Positions 32,075-41,141 of a stretch of 64,000 nucleotides of DNA are shown piece after piece. The stretch is from positions 18,419 through 82,418 of the IMG/VR virus record IMGVR_UViG_3300034073_004109; one strand, 5' to 3'. A program made the position numbers and the translations under genes. Every line of letters begins with the position of its first letter. Position 1 is the first letter of the stretch. Source of the DNA: a virus. The notes beneath the pieces were generated by a model, which was given only the letters and a program-made list of their open reading frames with translations, ran no database searches and had not been told where the DNA came from.

Positions 32075-33064
32075 TCAGGCTTCCGAAATCAGCAGCTTGC
32101 TGCGCAGGGCCTCGGGCGAGGCTTGGCTCAGCATCTGCCATGCGGCGGCGGGGTTGCGCTCGCTAATCGCAGAGAACATGCCCCAGAAATCATCACCCTC
32201 GCTGGCCTGAACGCCGGGGGAGGGAATGTCCATTTGAGGACGCTCGTAGACGGGAGCGCCGCTGTAGCGCATCTCGTTGGCGTACACCTCGGCAGCCAGG
32301 CGGTCTTCGGCGGTTTCGGTCGGGTAAGGACCTTCGGGACCGAAGAACTCGTTGACGTACTCGGCCAGCAGATCGGGATCGGTCAGCATGGTGTGGTACG
32401 CCGCGTTGTCCTCTGCGGCGGAGTTGATCACCAGCTTTGCGGCTTCCAGCGATTCAGCCAGCTGCTCAACCTGCTGCATCACCTGGGCAGTTTGAGTTGC
32501 CTGGGCCAGCAGTGCATCCTCTACGACGCAGGCGTAGCGGTTCAGAAGCGCAGGGGCCTCAAGACCGAAGTGCTCGAGAACCTCAAGACTTTCGTTGCTG
32601 ACGCTTTCGAGATACCCGTCGCTCGCGCTCGCCGTTGCGGCGTTGTTCCAGGTCGGCGCCTGTTGATACGTCGCCTGGGAATAGGCCTGCGTTTGAGGGA
32701 GCGGCGAAATCGGCGTCCCCGAAACGGAAGGGGCTGCTTGGTAGCTGGCTGCTTGCTGCCAATAGGCTTCCGGGGAGGGAGCTGCCTGTTGGGTCGGCGC
32801 CGAGTAGGGCACCTGCGATTGGGAGCTCCGCGTCGCGCTCAGGCTTTCGCTCAGTCGATTGAACGCCTCCTGCCAGGGATTCGCCTGCGCCACCGGCGCC
32901 TGCGAGTAAACCTGCTCCGCTTGTGGCGCCGTAGCTGTCGGGTACGAAGCTGGGGCGCTCTGGGCCGGCGCTGGCTGGTAAGCCACGGTCGACGCGGGTA
33001 CGCTCGACGTCATCGAGGGCTGCGGGGTCACCGGAGCCTGTGTCATCACTGTACTGTCCTGCAT
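32075..33064 (-). CDS. Probable scaffolding protein
   Basis: 329 residues. The first 160 are Pro/Gln/Ala/Ser-rich and disordered; residues 165-329 are acidic and helical (VVEDALLAQATQTAQVMQQV, YVNEFFGPEGP). Position downstream of portal, composition and acidic helical C-terminus fit a phage scaffold. Its first 482 bases overlap the end of the portal frame in another frame. A terminator follows 10 bases after the stop. Confidence 0.65.
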   Translation of the reverse strand: MQDSTVMTQAPVTPQPSMTSSVPASTVAYQPAPAQSAPASYPTATAPQAEQVYSQAPVAQANPWQEAFNRLSESLSATRSSQSQVPYSAPTQQAAPSPEAYWQQAASYQAAPSVSGTPISPLPQTQAYSQATYQQAPTWNNAATASASDGYLESVSNESLEVLEHFGLEAPALLNRYACVVEDALLAQATQTAQVMQQVEQLAESLEAAKLVINSAAEDNAAYHTMLTDPDLLAEYVNEFFGPEGPYPTETAEDRLAAEVYANEMRYSGAPVYERPQMDIPSPGVQASEGDDFWGMFSAISERNPAAAWQMLSQASPEALRSKLLISEA

Positions 33065-34796
33065 AGGTCAGCTCACGTTTCAAGAAGTCCAGGGCTCGGT
33101 AGACGTAGGGCGTCAGATCGAGCTGAGGGTCCGCAAGCAGCGGTAGGTCAGGAGCTTGCGGGTGGGGTGTCTGTCGCATCGTTTGAATGAGCGACAGGAA
33201 TGTGCCAATGCTTTGTTGCGTGGCTTGCGCCATCCGGAATGGATAGCCACTGAGCATCGCGCTGCGCTCTTCATCCGTTTTGTCGGGGAAGAGATACCTG
33301 AGAGCCTCGATGCTGTTGACACCGAGTTCCTGCAGGTTGCGCACAACAATGCTTGCATTCAGTATATCTTCTGCGGAATCCTCAAAGACCGGTCCCTGCC
33401 AACGCCATTCGATTCTGCGATCGCCATCAGGGATCAAGCCGACCACACCCGGCGGCAATTCTCTGGCCTGCACGGCCTCGGCAATGCTGGCTTCCAGTTG
33501 CTGCTTAAATTCCGCGAGAGTTGCCTCGTATGCCTCCATCGCCATCGCGAAATCTTCGCGAGTCTGAAATTCTTCGCGAATCGGCGCTTGCGGCTTTTCC
33601 ATCCCACTCGCCGCGGCGAATGAGTCCCTGAAGATCTGCTCCTCGTGGTAGATGATCAGGGCAAGCAATTTGCACAGGCCATACGTCAATAGCCCCCGGC
33701 AGCGGCGCTTAGCCGTTGTCGAGGCGCGGCCGTAGAGGGATTTGATCTCATAAGCTGTTGCGCCGGTTGAGACACCCAGCTCGTCAACGCCACCCAGCGC
33801 AGTACGGATTTCTTCTCGGTACTGACGCGCGTACAGGTTCTGGTCGCCCGACACGGCATCCGGCGTGACATACAGCAGTCGGTCCGTCGGCTCGACATTG
33901 GCGATGATCCGGGGAACCTTGAGTCCACCACCACCGCTGCCATAGGGCTGGCTTACTCGCGTGGACGGGCGGTTCCCTGCGTAGAACCCGCCTTGAGAAC
34001 TAATAGTTGGGCGACTTGCATCCTCATCGCCCGACTCCACAAGGTCCTGCTTCGGGCGACTCGACACCAGCGTCGGATTGCCGAAGAAATGGATGTTTGT
34101 CCGGATGTTCTTGACCAGATCGTCATGCGTAACGATCTGGTCTGCCAGCCAGTCGAACTCGCCGGTCGCATCCATGCCGGTCGAGCGCATCGTATTGAAG
34201 GCTTCGACGGCCGGGACAAATCCCAGACTGTTGATCAGCGTGCGCGTTTGACCAGCAGACAGCATTCCTGCTGTGAATGCAGAGTCGAAAGATGGCTTTT
34301 CTGTGCTGATCGTTTCTTTAATCTGATCACGCTTGACACGCAGCTTCACATAGCGCGTGGAGCCCCCGTCGCTGCCGGGCACCGACAAGACACCAAGGCC
34401 ATCACGCACAGTGAAGGAGTAAATCAGCTCGATCTCCTCGAGCTGGCCCGTTGCGTCGTAGTAAGCCCTGTAGTTCTCCTTGCTAAACCACATCAGGCGA
34501 TAGGTGTCCCTGATCGGCCTGAAATAGAACAGTCCTTTACCGTCGATCAGGAAATCGTCAACGATGCCCTCAAGGCGGCAGTCAATTTCGTTTTCCTCAA
34601 TCAGCTGATCGAGGAACTTCTTGCGAAAACCAAACGTGTCCTGAGACGGGTAGAACTCGACACCTTGACGCAGCATGAACATCTTCATCTGCGAGAGATG
34701 ACTGTTCACGATCATCGTGTCGGTACCACTCGTACCGTCACGCTTGCGCGCGGCTTCCAGGATCCGACGGAAGCGCTCGTTCGTAGCCTGTCTCAT
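32583..34796 (-). CDS. Portal protein
   Basis: 737 residues as an open frame. It follows the large terminase by 9 bases, as portals usually do. It has the portal-like mixture of an N-terminal helical region, a central stem (EEIRTALGGVDELGV, YEIKSLYGRASTTAKRRCRG) and a helical region with DSAEDILNASIVVRNLQELG. The last 160 codons overlap the scaffold-like gene and are Gly/Ser/Pro-rich; whether they are part of the protein is uncertain. Confidence 0.75.
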   Translation of the reverse strand: MRQATNERFRRILEAARKRDGTSGTDTMIVNSHLSQMKMFMLRQGVEFYPSQDTFGFRKKFLDQLIEENEIDCRLEGIVDDFLIDGKGLFYFRPIRDTYRLMWFSKENYRAYYDATGQLEEIELIYSFTVRDGLGVLSVPGSDGGSTRYVKLRVKRDQIKETISTEKPSFDSAFTAGMLSAGQTRTLINSLGFVPAVEAFNTMRSTGMDATGEFDWLADQIVTHDDLVKNIRTNIHFFGNPTLVSSRPKQDLVESGDEDASRPTISSQGGFYAGNRPSTRVSQPYGSGGGGLKVPRIIANVEPTDRLLYVTPDAVSGDQNLYARQYREEIRTALGGVDELGVSTGATAYEIKSLYGRASTTAKRRCRGLLTYGLCKLLALIIYHEEQIFRDSFAAASGMEKPQAPIREEFQTREDFAMAMEAYEATLAEFKQQLEASIAEAVQARELPPGVVGLIPDGDRRIEWRWQGPVFEDSAEDILNASIVVRNLQELGVNSIEALRYLFPDKTDEERSAMLSGYPFRMAQATQQSIGTFLSLIQTMRQTPHPQAPDLPLLADPQLDLTPYVYRALDFLKRELTYAGQYSDDTGSGDPAALDDVERTRVDRGLPASAGPERPSFVPDSYGATSGAGLLAGAGGAGESLAGGVQSTERKPERDAELPIAGALLGADPTGSSLPGSLLAASSQLPSSPFRFGDADFAAPSNAGLFPGDVSTGADLEQRRNGERERRVSRKRQQRKS

Positions 34797-34805
34797 TGGT
34801 CTATC

Positions 34806-36338
34806 TTAGTTCCACTCAACTTGAGCGCCACCACGGCGCATCAAGCCCTGGACAACGATATTCAGAGAGTCGGCACAGTCATCATGCGGTGCGTGCCCGA
34901 AGTTCACCACCTCATCGACCATGCCGCCGAAGTCGCGGTACTTGTTGAAAATGATCTTCTTGGCCTCGAACAGGCCGATAATTCCGCGCAGGCGAGCCAG
35001 CTTGTCGCCCCGGAAACCCTTCACTGGGCTGATGTTGATGTTGTACAGCTGCCACTCGTTGAACAGGATTCGCTTCAGGTCTCCCTCGAAGCTCTTCTGA
35101 TAAGCGACGACCTCGGGCCAGATCGTCACTGGCGAGGCGCTCGGGAAGTAATGGCCCTCCTCGTTAGCCGCCAGCAGGTTCCATTCGACTAACAGCTCGC
35201 AGAGTGCCTCCACTTTCTCGATGTTGCCCATCGAGCGCATGCGCCGGTAGTCGATCACATAGATCTTGTCGTCGACCCGTCCCGCCAACGTGAAGACGGT
35301 CCAGTCGTTTCGCTCGCTCATACCCGCCGAGAGGTCGATGCCTACGCCAACCGTGTCGTAGGTGTCTGGGACCTCGCCCTTGATGAACAGCTCCGGTGAA
35401 ATGCCGAGCTCCGTTGAGCGAACCGGTTGGTTCAGGTACTGGTACGAGAACGCCACCTTGTCGTCGCCCTGCAGTCGCAGCAGGTATTTGGTCGACCACA
35501 TCTCCGGCCAATACGACTTGGGCCTGCCATCGTCGTCGTACTGGATGGCCGATTGAGTGATGACCTTCCAGCCCTTCTGCTCCGTGAAAATTGTGGAGAA
35601 CAGATCGTCAAAGTGAAAGCGGGTCCCCAGTGCGATGGTCCGCCCGCCCTGGAAGATGGTTGGCACGATCACGTTCGTCCAGTTGCTTTCCATCTCCCGG
35701 CGAATATCCGGGTTGGCGATCGACGCTGCGCTCTTGATCGCGTCGTCGACCACCACGAGGTTGGCGCGTTTTGAGGTGATGGTGCCCTTCAGGCCAGCGC
35801 AGGCAATCGTGAACGCGTCTTCGCCGCGCACGTCGATCCCTGCAAACTCCCAGTCCAGGCTCCACAGCTCGTCAGACGTCCGCGTCTTCGATAGCTTGAC
35901 CGACGGGAAGATCTCCTGATACTCCCGCGACAGAATCAGATTCTTGATCGCTGCACTCTTGTTGCGCGCCACATCCACGTTGTACGACACGTAGAGGATG
36001 CGCAGCAGCTTCTTCGCTTCCGCGTGGCGGCCAATCAGCCACCCCAGCAGCATGCCAACCACCGTCGACTTCGCGCTACCACGCGGACTCAAGAGCACCG
36101 TGTTCGGGCCAGCGATATCCAAGAGGTGATCGCTGCTTTGCCCCGTCAGGAACGCACGATGCCATTCCTTCATGTGCCGAGCAGGCTTCTTGCCCATCAG
36201 CTCGCAGAAGTAGCTGAAGTTGTCCCGCGCTTTCAGCACATGAGGCGGGATCTCGACGACCTCCGGCTGTTTTTTGATTGCCTGCGCAGCTAGCTGAGCA
36301 CTGCGCCGGCGCGCTAGTGCAATCGAGGCATTGCTCAT
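34806..36338 (-). CDS. Terminase large subunit
   Basis: 510 residues. Walker A is LLSPRGSAKST (residues 82-92), Walker B LVVVDDA (194-200), and the C-terminal nuclease begins with GVGIDLSAG (Asp335). A later acidic cluster (HAPHDDCADSLN) supplies further metal ligands. The protein packages phage DNA through the portal. Upstream lies the probable small subunit, and an element TAGGGTGAAA is 18 bases before the ATG. Confidence 0.92.
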   Translation of the reverse strand: MSNASIALARRRSAQLAAQAIKKQPEVVEIPPHVLKARDNFSYFCELMGKKPARHMKEWHRAFLTGQSSDHLLDIAGPNTVLLSPRGSAKSTVVGMLLGWLIGRHAEAKKLLRILYVSYNVDVARNKSAAIKNLILSREYQEIFPSVKLSKTRTSDELWSLDWEFAGIDVRGEDAFTIACAGLKGTITSKRANLVVVDDAIKSAASIANPDIRREMESNWTNVIVPTIFQGGRTIALGTRFHFDDLFSTIFTEQKGWKVITQSAIQYDDDGRPKSYWPEMWSTKYLLRLQGDDKVAFSYQYLNQPVRSTELGISPELFIKGEVPDTYDTVGVGIDLSAGMSERNDWTVFTLAGRVDDKIYVIDYRRMRSMGNIEKVEALCELLVEWNLLAANEEGHYFPSASPVTIWPEVVAYQKSFEGDLKRILFNEWQLYNINISPVKGFRGDKLARLRGIIGLFEAKKIIFNKYRDFGGMVDEVVNFGHAPHDDCADSLNIVVQGLMRRGGAQVEWN

Positions 36339-36355
36339 GCCTCGAGTCTAGATTG

Positions 36356-36365
36356 TTTCACCCTA
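36356..36365 (-). promoter_or_regulatory. TAGGGTGAAA element, copy before terminase
   Basis: Read on the minus strand, TAGGGTGAAACAAT lies between the upstream gene's stop and the terminase ATG. It matches the elements at 25895-25910 and 47642-47694. It could be a promoter or regulator site for the terminase-portal-scaffold unit. Confidence 0.4.
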
Positions 36366-36367
36366 TT

Positions 36368-36880
36368 TCAGCGCTCGTCGGTGAGCATTGCCCACACCGA
36401 CTCGTAAGCTAAATCCAACGCGTTGGTGACATCCTCGTTCCCCTTGAAGATGGCACGCAACTCACGCATCACCTTGTCAGCCCCGGCCATGACCAGTCCA
36501 CGTCGATCCTGACTCTTGGTCAGTCGTTCGATTTCCATCACATGGCCGCGTAGCTCCTTGGACAGGTGGGCGATCCGCGTAGCAGCGGCATCTGCCTTAA
36601 TCAGATCCGCCTGCACCTGCTGCCTCAAGAAGTCGATGTCCGATTCGAGCTTCACGATTTCAGCGAGCATGATTTCTCGCCGATTCAGCTTGGGGTACGT
36701 TTTTGCCACCCAGGCCTCGAGATCAGTGAACGGCCCGTCGAATCCGAGGACCGAGGCGTACAACCAAATCTCGTAAATCGAATACGTCTTTTCTGCGTAA
36801 GCGAGGAAGCTCTCGCGGCGCCCGCTATCCAGCGCCACTAAGAACTGCTCAACTTCCCTCGGAGTTCGGCTTGCGTTCAC
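36368..36880 (-). CDS. Probable terminase small subunit
   Basis: 170 residues, highly helical with a coiled-coil-like centre (EIVKLESDIDFLRQQVQADL, AATRIAHLSKELRG). It is immediately upstream of the large terminase, the standard place for the small subunit. No helix-turn-helix was clearly seen, so the call rests on position. Confidence 0.5.
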   Translation of the reverse strand: MNASRTPREVEQFLVALDSGRRESFLAYAEKTYSIYEIWLYASVLGFDGPFTDLEAWVAKTYPKLNRREIMLAEIVKLESDIDFLRQQVQADLIKADAAATRIAHLSKELRGHVMEIERLTKSQDRRGLVMAGADKVMRELRAIFKGNEDVTNALDLAYESVWAMLTDER

Positions 36881-36893
36881 CTAGCAGTGGACC

Positions 36894-37955
36894 TCAACCG
36901 AAGAAGCGGGAGCCAGCCGAGCGGATCGCGCCTCTTGCGTCGCTCCGCAGACGGATCTGTTGCGTGCCCTCTTCTTGCAGCTTCTTGCGGTCTTCTACGC
37001 CTTGAGCCGCCACAGTCAAGCGTTCTTCCCTGCCCCGGGTTCCGATGTTCAGGCGCTCTTCCTCGCCCTGAACGCGGTACCCAAGCCGGTCCTGTTCGCC
37101 TTGGGTGATTCGAGACAGGCGATCCTCCTTGCCTCGAGCGCCGATGTTCAGGCGCTCTTCCTCGCCCTGCACTCGGTAGCCGAGACGGTCTTGTTCGCCT
37201 TGGGTGATTCGAGACAGACGATCCTCCTCGCCCTGAACCCGGTAGCCGAGGCGGTCCTGTTCGCCCTGAGTGACCCTAGATAGACGGTCCTGCGTGCCCT
37301 TGGTCTCTTCAAGGCGACGAGCTTCCGTGCCCTGCACACCGATCAGATCCCGAGCGAGTCCAGCCTCCGCACCCATCAACTTCATGGTGTTACCCGTGCG
37401 GAGGTTCTCGAGATTGCCCTGATAATTCCCCAGGCTGGCCAGCATTGCATCGTTGTACTGCTGGTACAGGCCCATGTTCATCATGGTCCCGGCTGCGTCC
37501 AGGCCCAGGCCGGCCACTGCGCCGCCGATGACTTCGTTGTCGGCATATTTATTGCCGATACCCGTTGCGAAGTCCCAGCCCTGGTCGAACATGGTGCCCG
37601 CCAATGTCTTGGTGGTGCCAGGCGTAAACCGTTGCGTGCTCGAGCTGATCGGTTGCGTTCCGATCGCGGTTGGTTGCGTCTGAATAGTCGTGGATTGCGT
37701 CGAGCTCGATGTCCTGCCTTGATTCCTACCTTGATTCCTGCCTTGATTTCTGCCTGCAGATGACCTCGACTGATTTGTCGAGCCAGACCGTCCACTGTTT
37801 TTGGCCTTTGCCTTGTTGACACTGTTGCCAAGAACAGTGTTTGTCTTCGCCTTAGTGGCAGGAGTTGCCTTCTTTGTGGCGGGCTTTGCTGCGACCTTGG
37901 TGGCAGCCTTTGTTTTTGCAGTACGCCGAGCAGCGCTGTTTGCCTTGCTTGCCAT
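36894..37955 (-). CDS. Histone-H1-like plus repeat coiled-coil virion protein
   Basis: 353 residues. Residues 1-60 are Lys/Ala-rich like the tail of histone H1 (ARRTAKTKAATKVAAKPATK). NQGR repeats follow, then a Gly-rich hydrophobic stretch and a C-terminal region of about ten heptad-like units (DRLSRITQGEQ, DRLGYRVQGEE, ERLNIGARGKE). The design suggests a DNA-associated internal virion protein. No family recognised. Confidence 0.6.
   Translation of the reverse strand: MASKANSAARRTAKTKAATKVAAKPATKKATPATKAKTNTVLGNSVNKAKAKNSGRSGSTNQSRSSAGRNQGRNQGRNQGRTSSSTQSTTIQTQPTAIGTQPISSSTQRFTPGTTKTLAGTMFDQGWDFATGIGNKYADNEVIGGAVAGLGLDAAGTMMNMGLYQQYNDAMLASLGNYQGNLENLRTGNTMKLMGAEAGLARDLIGVQGTEARRLEETKGTQDRLSRVTQGEQDRLGYRVQGEEDRLSRITQGEQDRLGYRVQGEEERLNIGARGKEDRLSRITQGEQDRLGYRVQGEEERLNIGTRGREERLTVAAQGVEDRKKLQEEGTQQIRLRSDARGAIRSAGSRFFG
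37030..37290 (-). repeat. Tandem 33/66-base repeat in virion gene
   Basis: DNA repeats with plus-strand units such as GGTCCTGTTCGCCTTGGGTG and GCGCTCTTCCTCGCCCTG encode alternating 11-residue segments. Units are near-identical at the DNA level, indicating recent expansion. Confidence 0.8.
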
Positions 37956-37975
37956 GACTTCAGTGACCGCCTAGA

Positions 37976-38542
37976 TCAAGCGAAGAGTGCGGCCCCGCCG
38001 AGGGCCAAGTTGGTGATCAGATTCAAGATATTGGCCGTACCCTGCTGCTGCAGCTGTTTCTCTGCAAGACTCGTCGTCTTGTCGTAATACTGCTGGTCTG
38101 AATCCAGGATCATCCGCAGACGATCCGTTGTGTTCAAGTCCAGGCGCTGCTCGTGATCGTAGTTGCGATCTAGCAGTCCACTTTGTGCGCCAACATTGGC
38201 CCTTAGCTTTTGATCGTATGCATTCGTGTCAATTGCCGTCTTCTGCTGAAGAAGAGGGATCTGAGCCTGGGCGTAGTCCAGAGTTACTGCGTTGTCAGCG
38301 GCGCGAGCCCGCGTCTGGGCCGCTGCTTGACGGTCGAAATTCTCCAGTGACTGGTTCGTCGTATTCTGCGTGCTTGAGCTACTTTGCCCACGTTTAGCAA
38401 GATCCGCCTGGAACTTCTGCCAGAGCTTATCTTTCTCCGGGTCCGAATAGCCGATCGTGCCGTCTGCCTTTACTCCAGCGCCTAACGCTTTGAGCTTGTC
38501 ACTGAGCTGCTTCTTCAGGAGGTCATCTACTGGGTTAGCCAT
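37976..38542 (-). CDS. Helical virion protein
   Basis: 188 residues, Gln/Ala/Asp-rich helices and a hydrophobic C-terminal segment (ILNLITNLALGGAALFA). Its stop-start overlap with the next gene is 1 base. Probably one of a set of internal or membrane-active virion proteins. Confidence 0.6.
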   Translation of the reverse strand: MANPVDDLLKKQLSDKLKALGAGVKADGTIGYSDPEKDKLWQKFQADLAKRGQSSSSTQNTTNQSLENFDRQAAAQTRARAADNAVTLDYAQAQIPLLQQKTAIDTNAYDQKLRANVGAQSGLLDRNYDHEQRLDLNTTDRLRMILDSDQQYYDKTTSLAEKQLQQQGTANILNLITNLALGGAALFA

Positions 38543-39153
38543 TACTTGCCGCCTGTCTGCTTCAGGAACTGCTCGAATAGCTCCATGTTACTGGTTGTTT
38601 TCGCCACGTCTGCCAGCGATCCAGGCTGCGGTGGGGCGTAGGTTGGAGTCGACTGGAATAGTGAGGATGCATCGACTCCTGTTGCCTTGGAATCCAACGA
38701 TGGCAATGGGCCGAGCCCCTTCAACGCCTCCGTTAGGCCGCCGGTGGAGCCAGCCATTCGGTTCGCGCGACTGACGCCAAGTGCATCTTCCGTTCGCGCT
38801 ACACCTAACAGCGTGTCGTAGGAGTTTCGTCGTTCCGGGACCGCGATTCTGGCCACCTGCGCCCCGGTTCCGCCTACGAGATTTAGGAGATTAGAAATTC
38901 GGCTCTGCCTGTCAGCGAGCGCATCTCGCTCGCGGTAGTAATCCAGTTGGTCATTGGCCCGCCTCGTAGCAGCTACCTCACCCAGCGCATCTCGCGCAAA
39001 GGCCATCTCCTGCTTGTATTTTTCAACCGGGAGATTCGCCAGCATTTCGCTGAAGCGACTTTCTTTGACATTCGAGAACCCCGGGACAGGCTCTACCTGG
39101 CGGAAACTCGCCGCGTAGTTACCTGCGGTGTTTGGGGAGAACAGCGAGAACAT
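38542..39153 (-). CDS. Virion protein, helical
   Basis: 203 residues, not recognised. The middle is helical and charged (YKQEMAFARDALGEVAATRR). Tight 1-base overlaps on both sides place it in the structural operon. Confidence 0.55.
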   Translation of the reverse strand: MFSLFSPNTAGNYAASFRQVEPVPGFSNVKESRFSEMLANLPVEKYKQEMAFARDALGEVAATRRANDQLDYYRERDALADRQSRISNLLNLVGGTGAQVARIAVPERRNSYDTLLGVARTEDALGVSRANRMAGSTGGLTEALKGLGPLPSLDSKATGVDASSLFQSTPTYAPPQPGSLADVAKTTSNMELFEQFLKQTGGK

Positions 39154-39878
39154 CAGCTAAATAGCGCTTGAGTCAACAGTGCCTGTTGGACCTGGGCGTT
39201 CTGCTGCGCATTCAATGCAGCAGTGTTCATGGTGTTCGCGAAGTTGTAGTCGCGGTTCACCGCTGCCTGCATCTTCAGGCGCTCGAAATCATCCGCCTGC
39301 TTCAGCTTGGCAATTTCGGCCATCAACGGGATCTGACCTTGCAGAGCCTCGTTCTCCAGCGCCATCTCCAGTCGACGCTGCTTGGCAAGGAGCTCTAGCT
39401 TGCGATCATCGGGATCCTCGCCAGTCACCAGGTTGTAAAGCCCGGTCATCGCGCCCTTACCGGCAGCGCCGCCGCCGGTGGCACCCAGAATTCCACCAAT
39501 GACGCCCCCAACCGGGCCTCCCATCGCTGTACCGGCTGCGACGCCAGCCATGCCACCAGCCAGGTTGCCGCCTGTTAGGCCCAGAGCTTGTGCAATGTTC
39601 TTGCTCAGTGGGTCGTCTTGATCGGCTAGTTCGGCGGCGCCGGCCAGGACTGCCAGCAATCCACCAGCACCGGCCAGCTTGAACTTATTGCCCCGCACCT
39701 TGTCCGCGAGTCCGTCTAGGAAGGCTTGACTGCCAGAAAACCGGCCACCCTTGCCAGGTGGTTTGGCGCGTTCGGCCGCCTCGGTTACGAGCTCCGTGGG
39801 AGACAGAGGAATCATCGCGTCCTGCTGCGCCTGACGACGTCGCTGCTCACCCTGCATATATCTCTGGGTAGGAGTCAC
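39153..39878 (-). CDS. Virion protein with Gly-zipper membrane segment
   Basis: 241 residues. Two Gly/Ala-rich hydrophobic stretches (AGAGGLLAVLAGAAELA at about 70-86, then GGMAGVAAGTAMGGPVGGVIGG) look like glycine-zipper membrane segments, flanked by charged helices. Such segments occur in ejected phage proteins that open the cell envelope. Function inferred. Confidence 0.6.
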   Translation of the reverse strand: MTPTQRYMQGEQRRRQAQQDAMIPLSPTELVTEAAERAKPPGKGGRFSGSQAFLDGLADKVRGNKFKLAGAGGLLAVLAGAAELADQDDPLSKNIAQALGLTGGNLAGGMAGVAAGTAMGGPVGGVIGGILGATGGGAAGKGAMTGLYNLVTGEDPDDRKLELLAKQRRLEMALENEALQGQIPLMAEIAKLKQADDFERLKMQAAVNRDYNFANTMNTAALNAQQNAQVQQALLTQALFS

Positions 39879-39916
39879 TTCAGCGCGTATCCACGATCCT
39901 TCGATTCTAAAAGGGT

Positions 39917-40723
39917 TTAATCCTGCATATAACTCAGTTTCTCTGGCTCAACCCAGGGGACTTTATCGGCGATGTTCTCAATCGTCATGCCGAGCTTTGG
40001 GCACTCGACGAACTTCGGCGCGTCAGGCCTGCTATCAAGGCACCGCGTACAGGCATGCACGTAGTCGGCATTGACGCGTCGATCTGGCTTTTCGCGCCAC
40101 TTACCATCCACCTTCTCGTAGCGCTCAGCGTCATAGGGGACTTCATATTCCTCGATGTATTCCCAGATGTCGTCGTGACTCCAGTCCTTCAAAGGGAACA
40201 GCAGCGATGCCTCTTGGGGTAAGACGCGTGCCCCAATCCTTGTACCGGCGTCGCCTCCAAGGACTACGTCGGTGTCACACCCTTTATGCCCGATCCACAC
40301 CGCATCGAAGTGCGGCATAACCAGTCCACGCTGCTTGGGGCGCCTCAAGATATCCAGGGCGCACACCCATGGCAGGTCCTCCGCCGGCTCCACAATCCCG
40401 GTCGGACATGTCAACTTCGTCCGGTTAAAGGTGTAGACGTTCTGCACCTCAAACTCATCACCCGTTTGCTGCATCGCCGAACACTCTGGGTACCAGCTAT
40501 GCACATGCAGCTCCCACTCGCGGATCATCCGATCCTGGAACGCGTACTTCCTTGGCTGCCATGGCTCCCTGAAGAACACCACGTCCGGCTTCAAACCAGC
40601 CCGATGCAGCAAGTGCAGCAAGACCATGCTGTCTTTGCCGCCAGACCAGCACGCAAGGGTCTTTGGGAATCTCGCAGCTGCAGACGCTATCCGCTCTTGC
40701 GTATCCCGATAGAGCTCTCTCAA
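39917..40723 (-). CDS. PAPS-reductase-family ATP pyrophosphatase
   Basis: 268 residues. The PP-loop SGGKDS is at 27-32, followed by HLLHRAGLKPDVVFF. Later features are KDWSHDDIWEYIEEY and a C-terminal Cys pair (HACTRC). This is the phosphoadenosine phosphosulfate reductase/DndC-type family, which activates a substrate with ATP. Phage members occur with unclear roles, possibly sulfur or nucleic-acid modification. It lies inside the structural operon with a 4-base overlap to the upstream gene. Confidence 0.8.
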   Translation of the reverse strand: MRELYRDTQERIASAAARFPKTLACWSGGKDSMVLLHLLHRAGLKPDVVFFREPWQPRKYAFQDRMIREWELHVHSWYPECSAMQQTGDEFEVQNVYTFNRTKLTCPTGIVEPAEDLPWVCALDILRRPKQRGLVMPHFDAVWIGHKGCDTDVVLGGDAGTRIGARVLPQEASLLFPLKDWSHDDIWEYIEEYEVPYDAERYEKVDGKWREKPDRRVNADYVHACTRCLDSRPDAPKFVECPKLGMTIENIADKVPWVEPEKLSYMQD

Positions 40724-41121
40724 ATCAGAGCGCCAGCTACCGCTCCACCGATACTACCAACTGCGCCGATAATTGACCCTGTCCTCGAGGCACCTGCCTG
40801 CGCGGATGCGGCATCTTTTTGTGCTTCTGCCAGAAGCTTCGACGACTTCAAGTCGCCCCAAGCCTTCAAGGCACTATTGGCTACATCCATCTCAGCTTGC
40901 TGCTCTGCCAGCGCGCCACCGACCAACGCCTTAGTGCCGCCCGCGTCAAAGATCCCTTCCCCGATCGGGATCGGGCTGACATCCATCTCGGCTTTCGCGC
41001 GGTAGCCCCGGGCACTATCTAGAAAATTCCCGCCGTCAAGGAATGATGTCGCGAACGGGCTTGCCTGTGATTCGTACTCGTCGTAGTACTTCGATCGGTA
41101 CGAGCCTGGTTTGAATGCCAT
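40720..41121 (-). CDS. Virion protein with C-terminal Gly-rich helix
   Basis: 133 residues ending GSIIGAVGSIGGAVAGALI, a glycine-rich membrane-type helix. The centre is Ala-rich and helical. It overlaps the PAPS-reductase-family gene by 4 bases (ATGA). Confidence 0.6.
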   Translation of the reverse strand: MAFKPGSYRSKYYDEYESQASPFATSFLDGGNFLDSARGYRAKAEMDVSPIPIGEGIFDAGGTKALVGGALAEQQAEMDVANSALKAWGDLKSSKLLAEAQKDAASAQAGASRTGSIIGAVGSIGGAVAGALI

Positions 41122-41141
41122 TGCTGTTGTCGTTTCGTGGT

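Noticed and set aside
33993-35192. Long rightward frame opposite terminase and portal (about 399 codons)
   Set aside because: Antisense shadow spanning two genes on the other strand; no ribosome site and no protein-like pattern.
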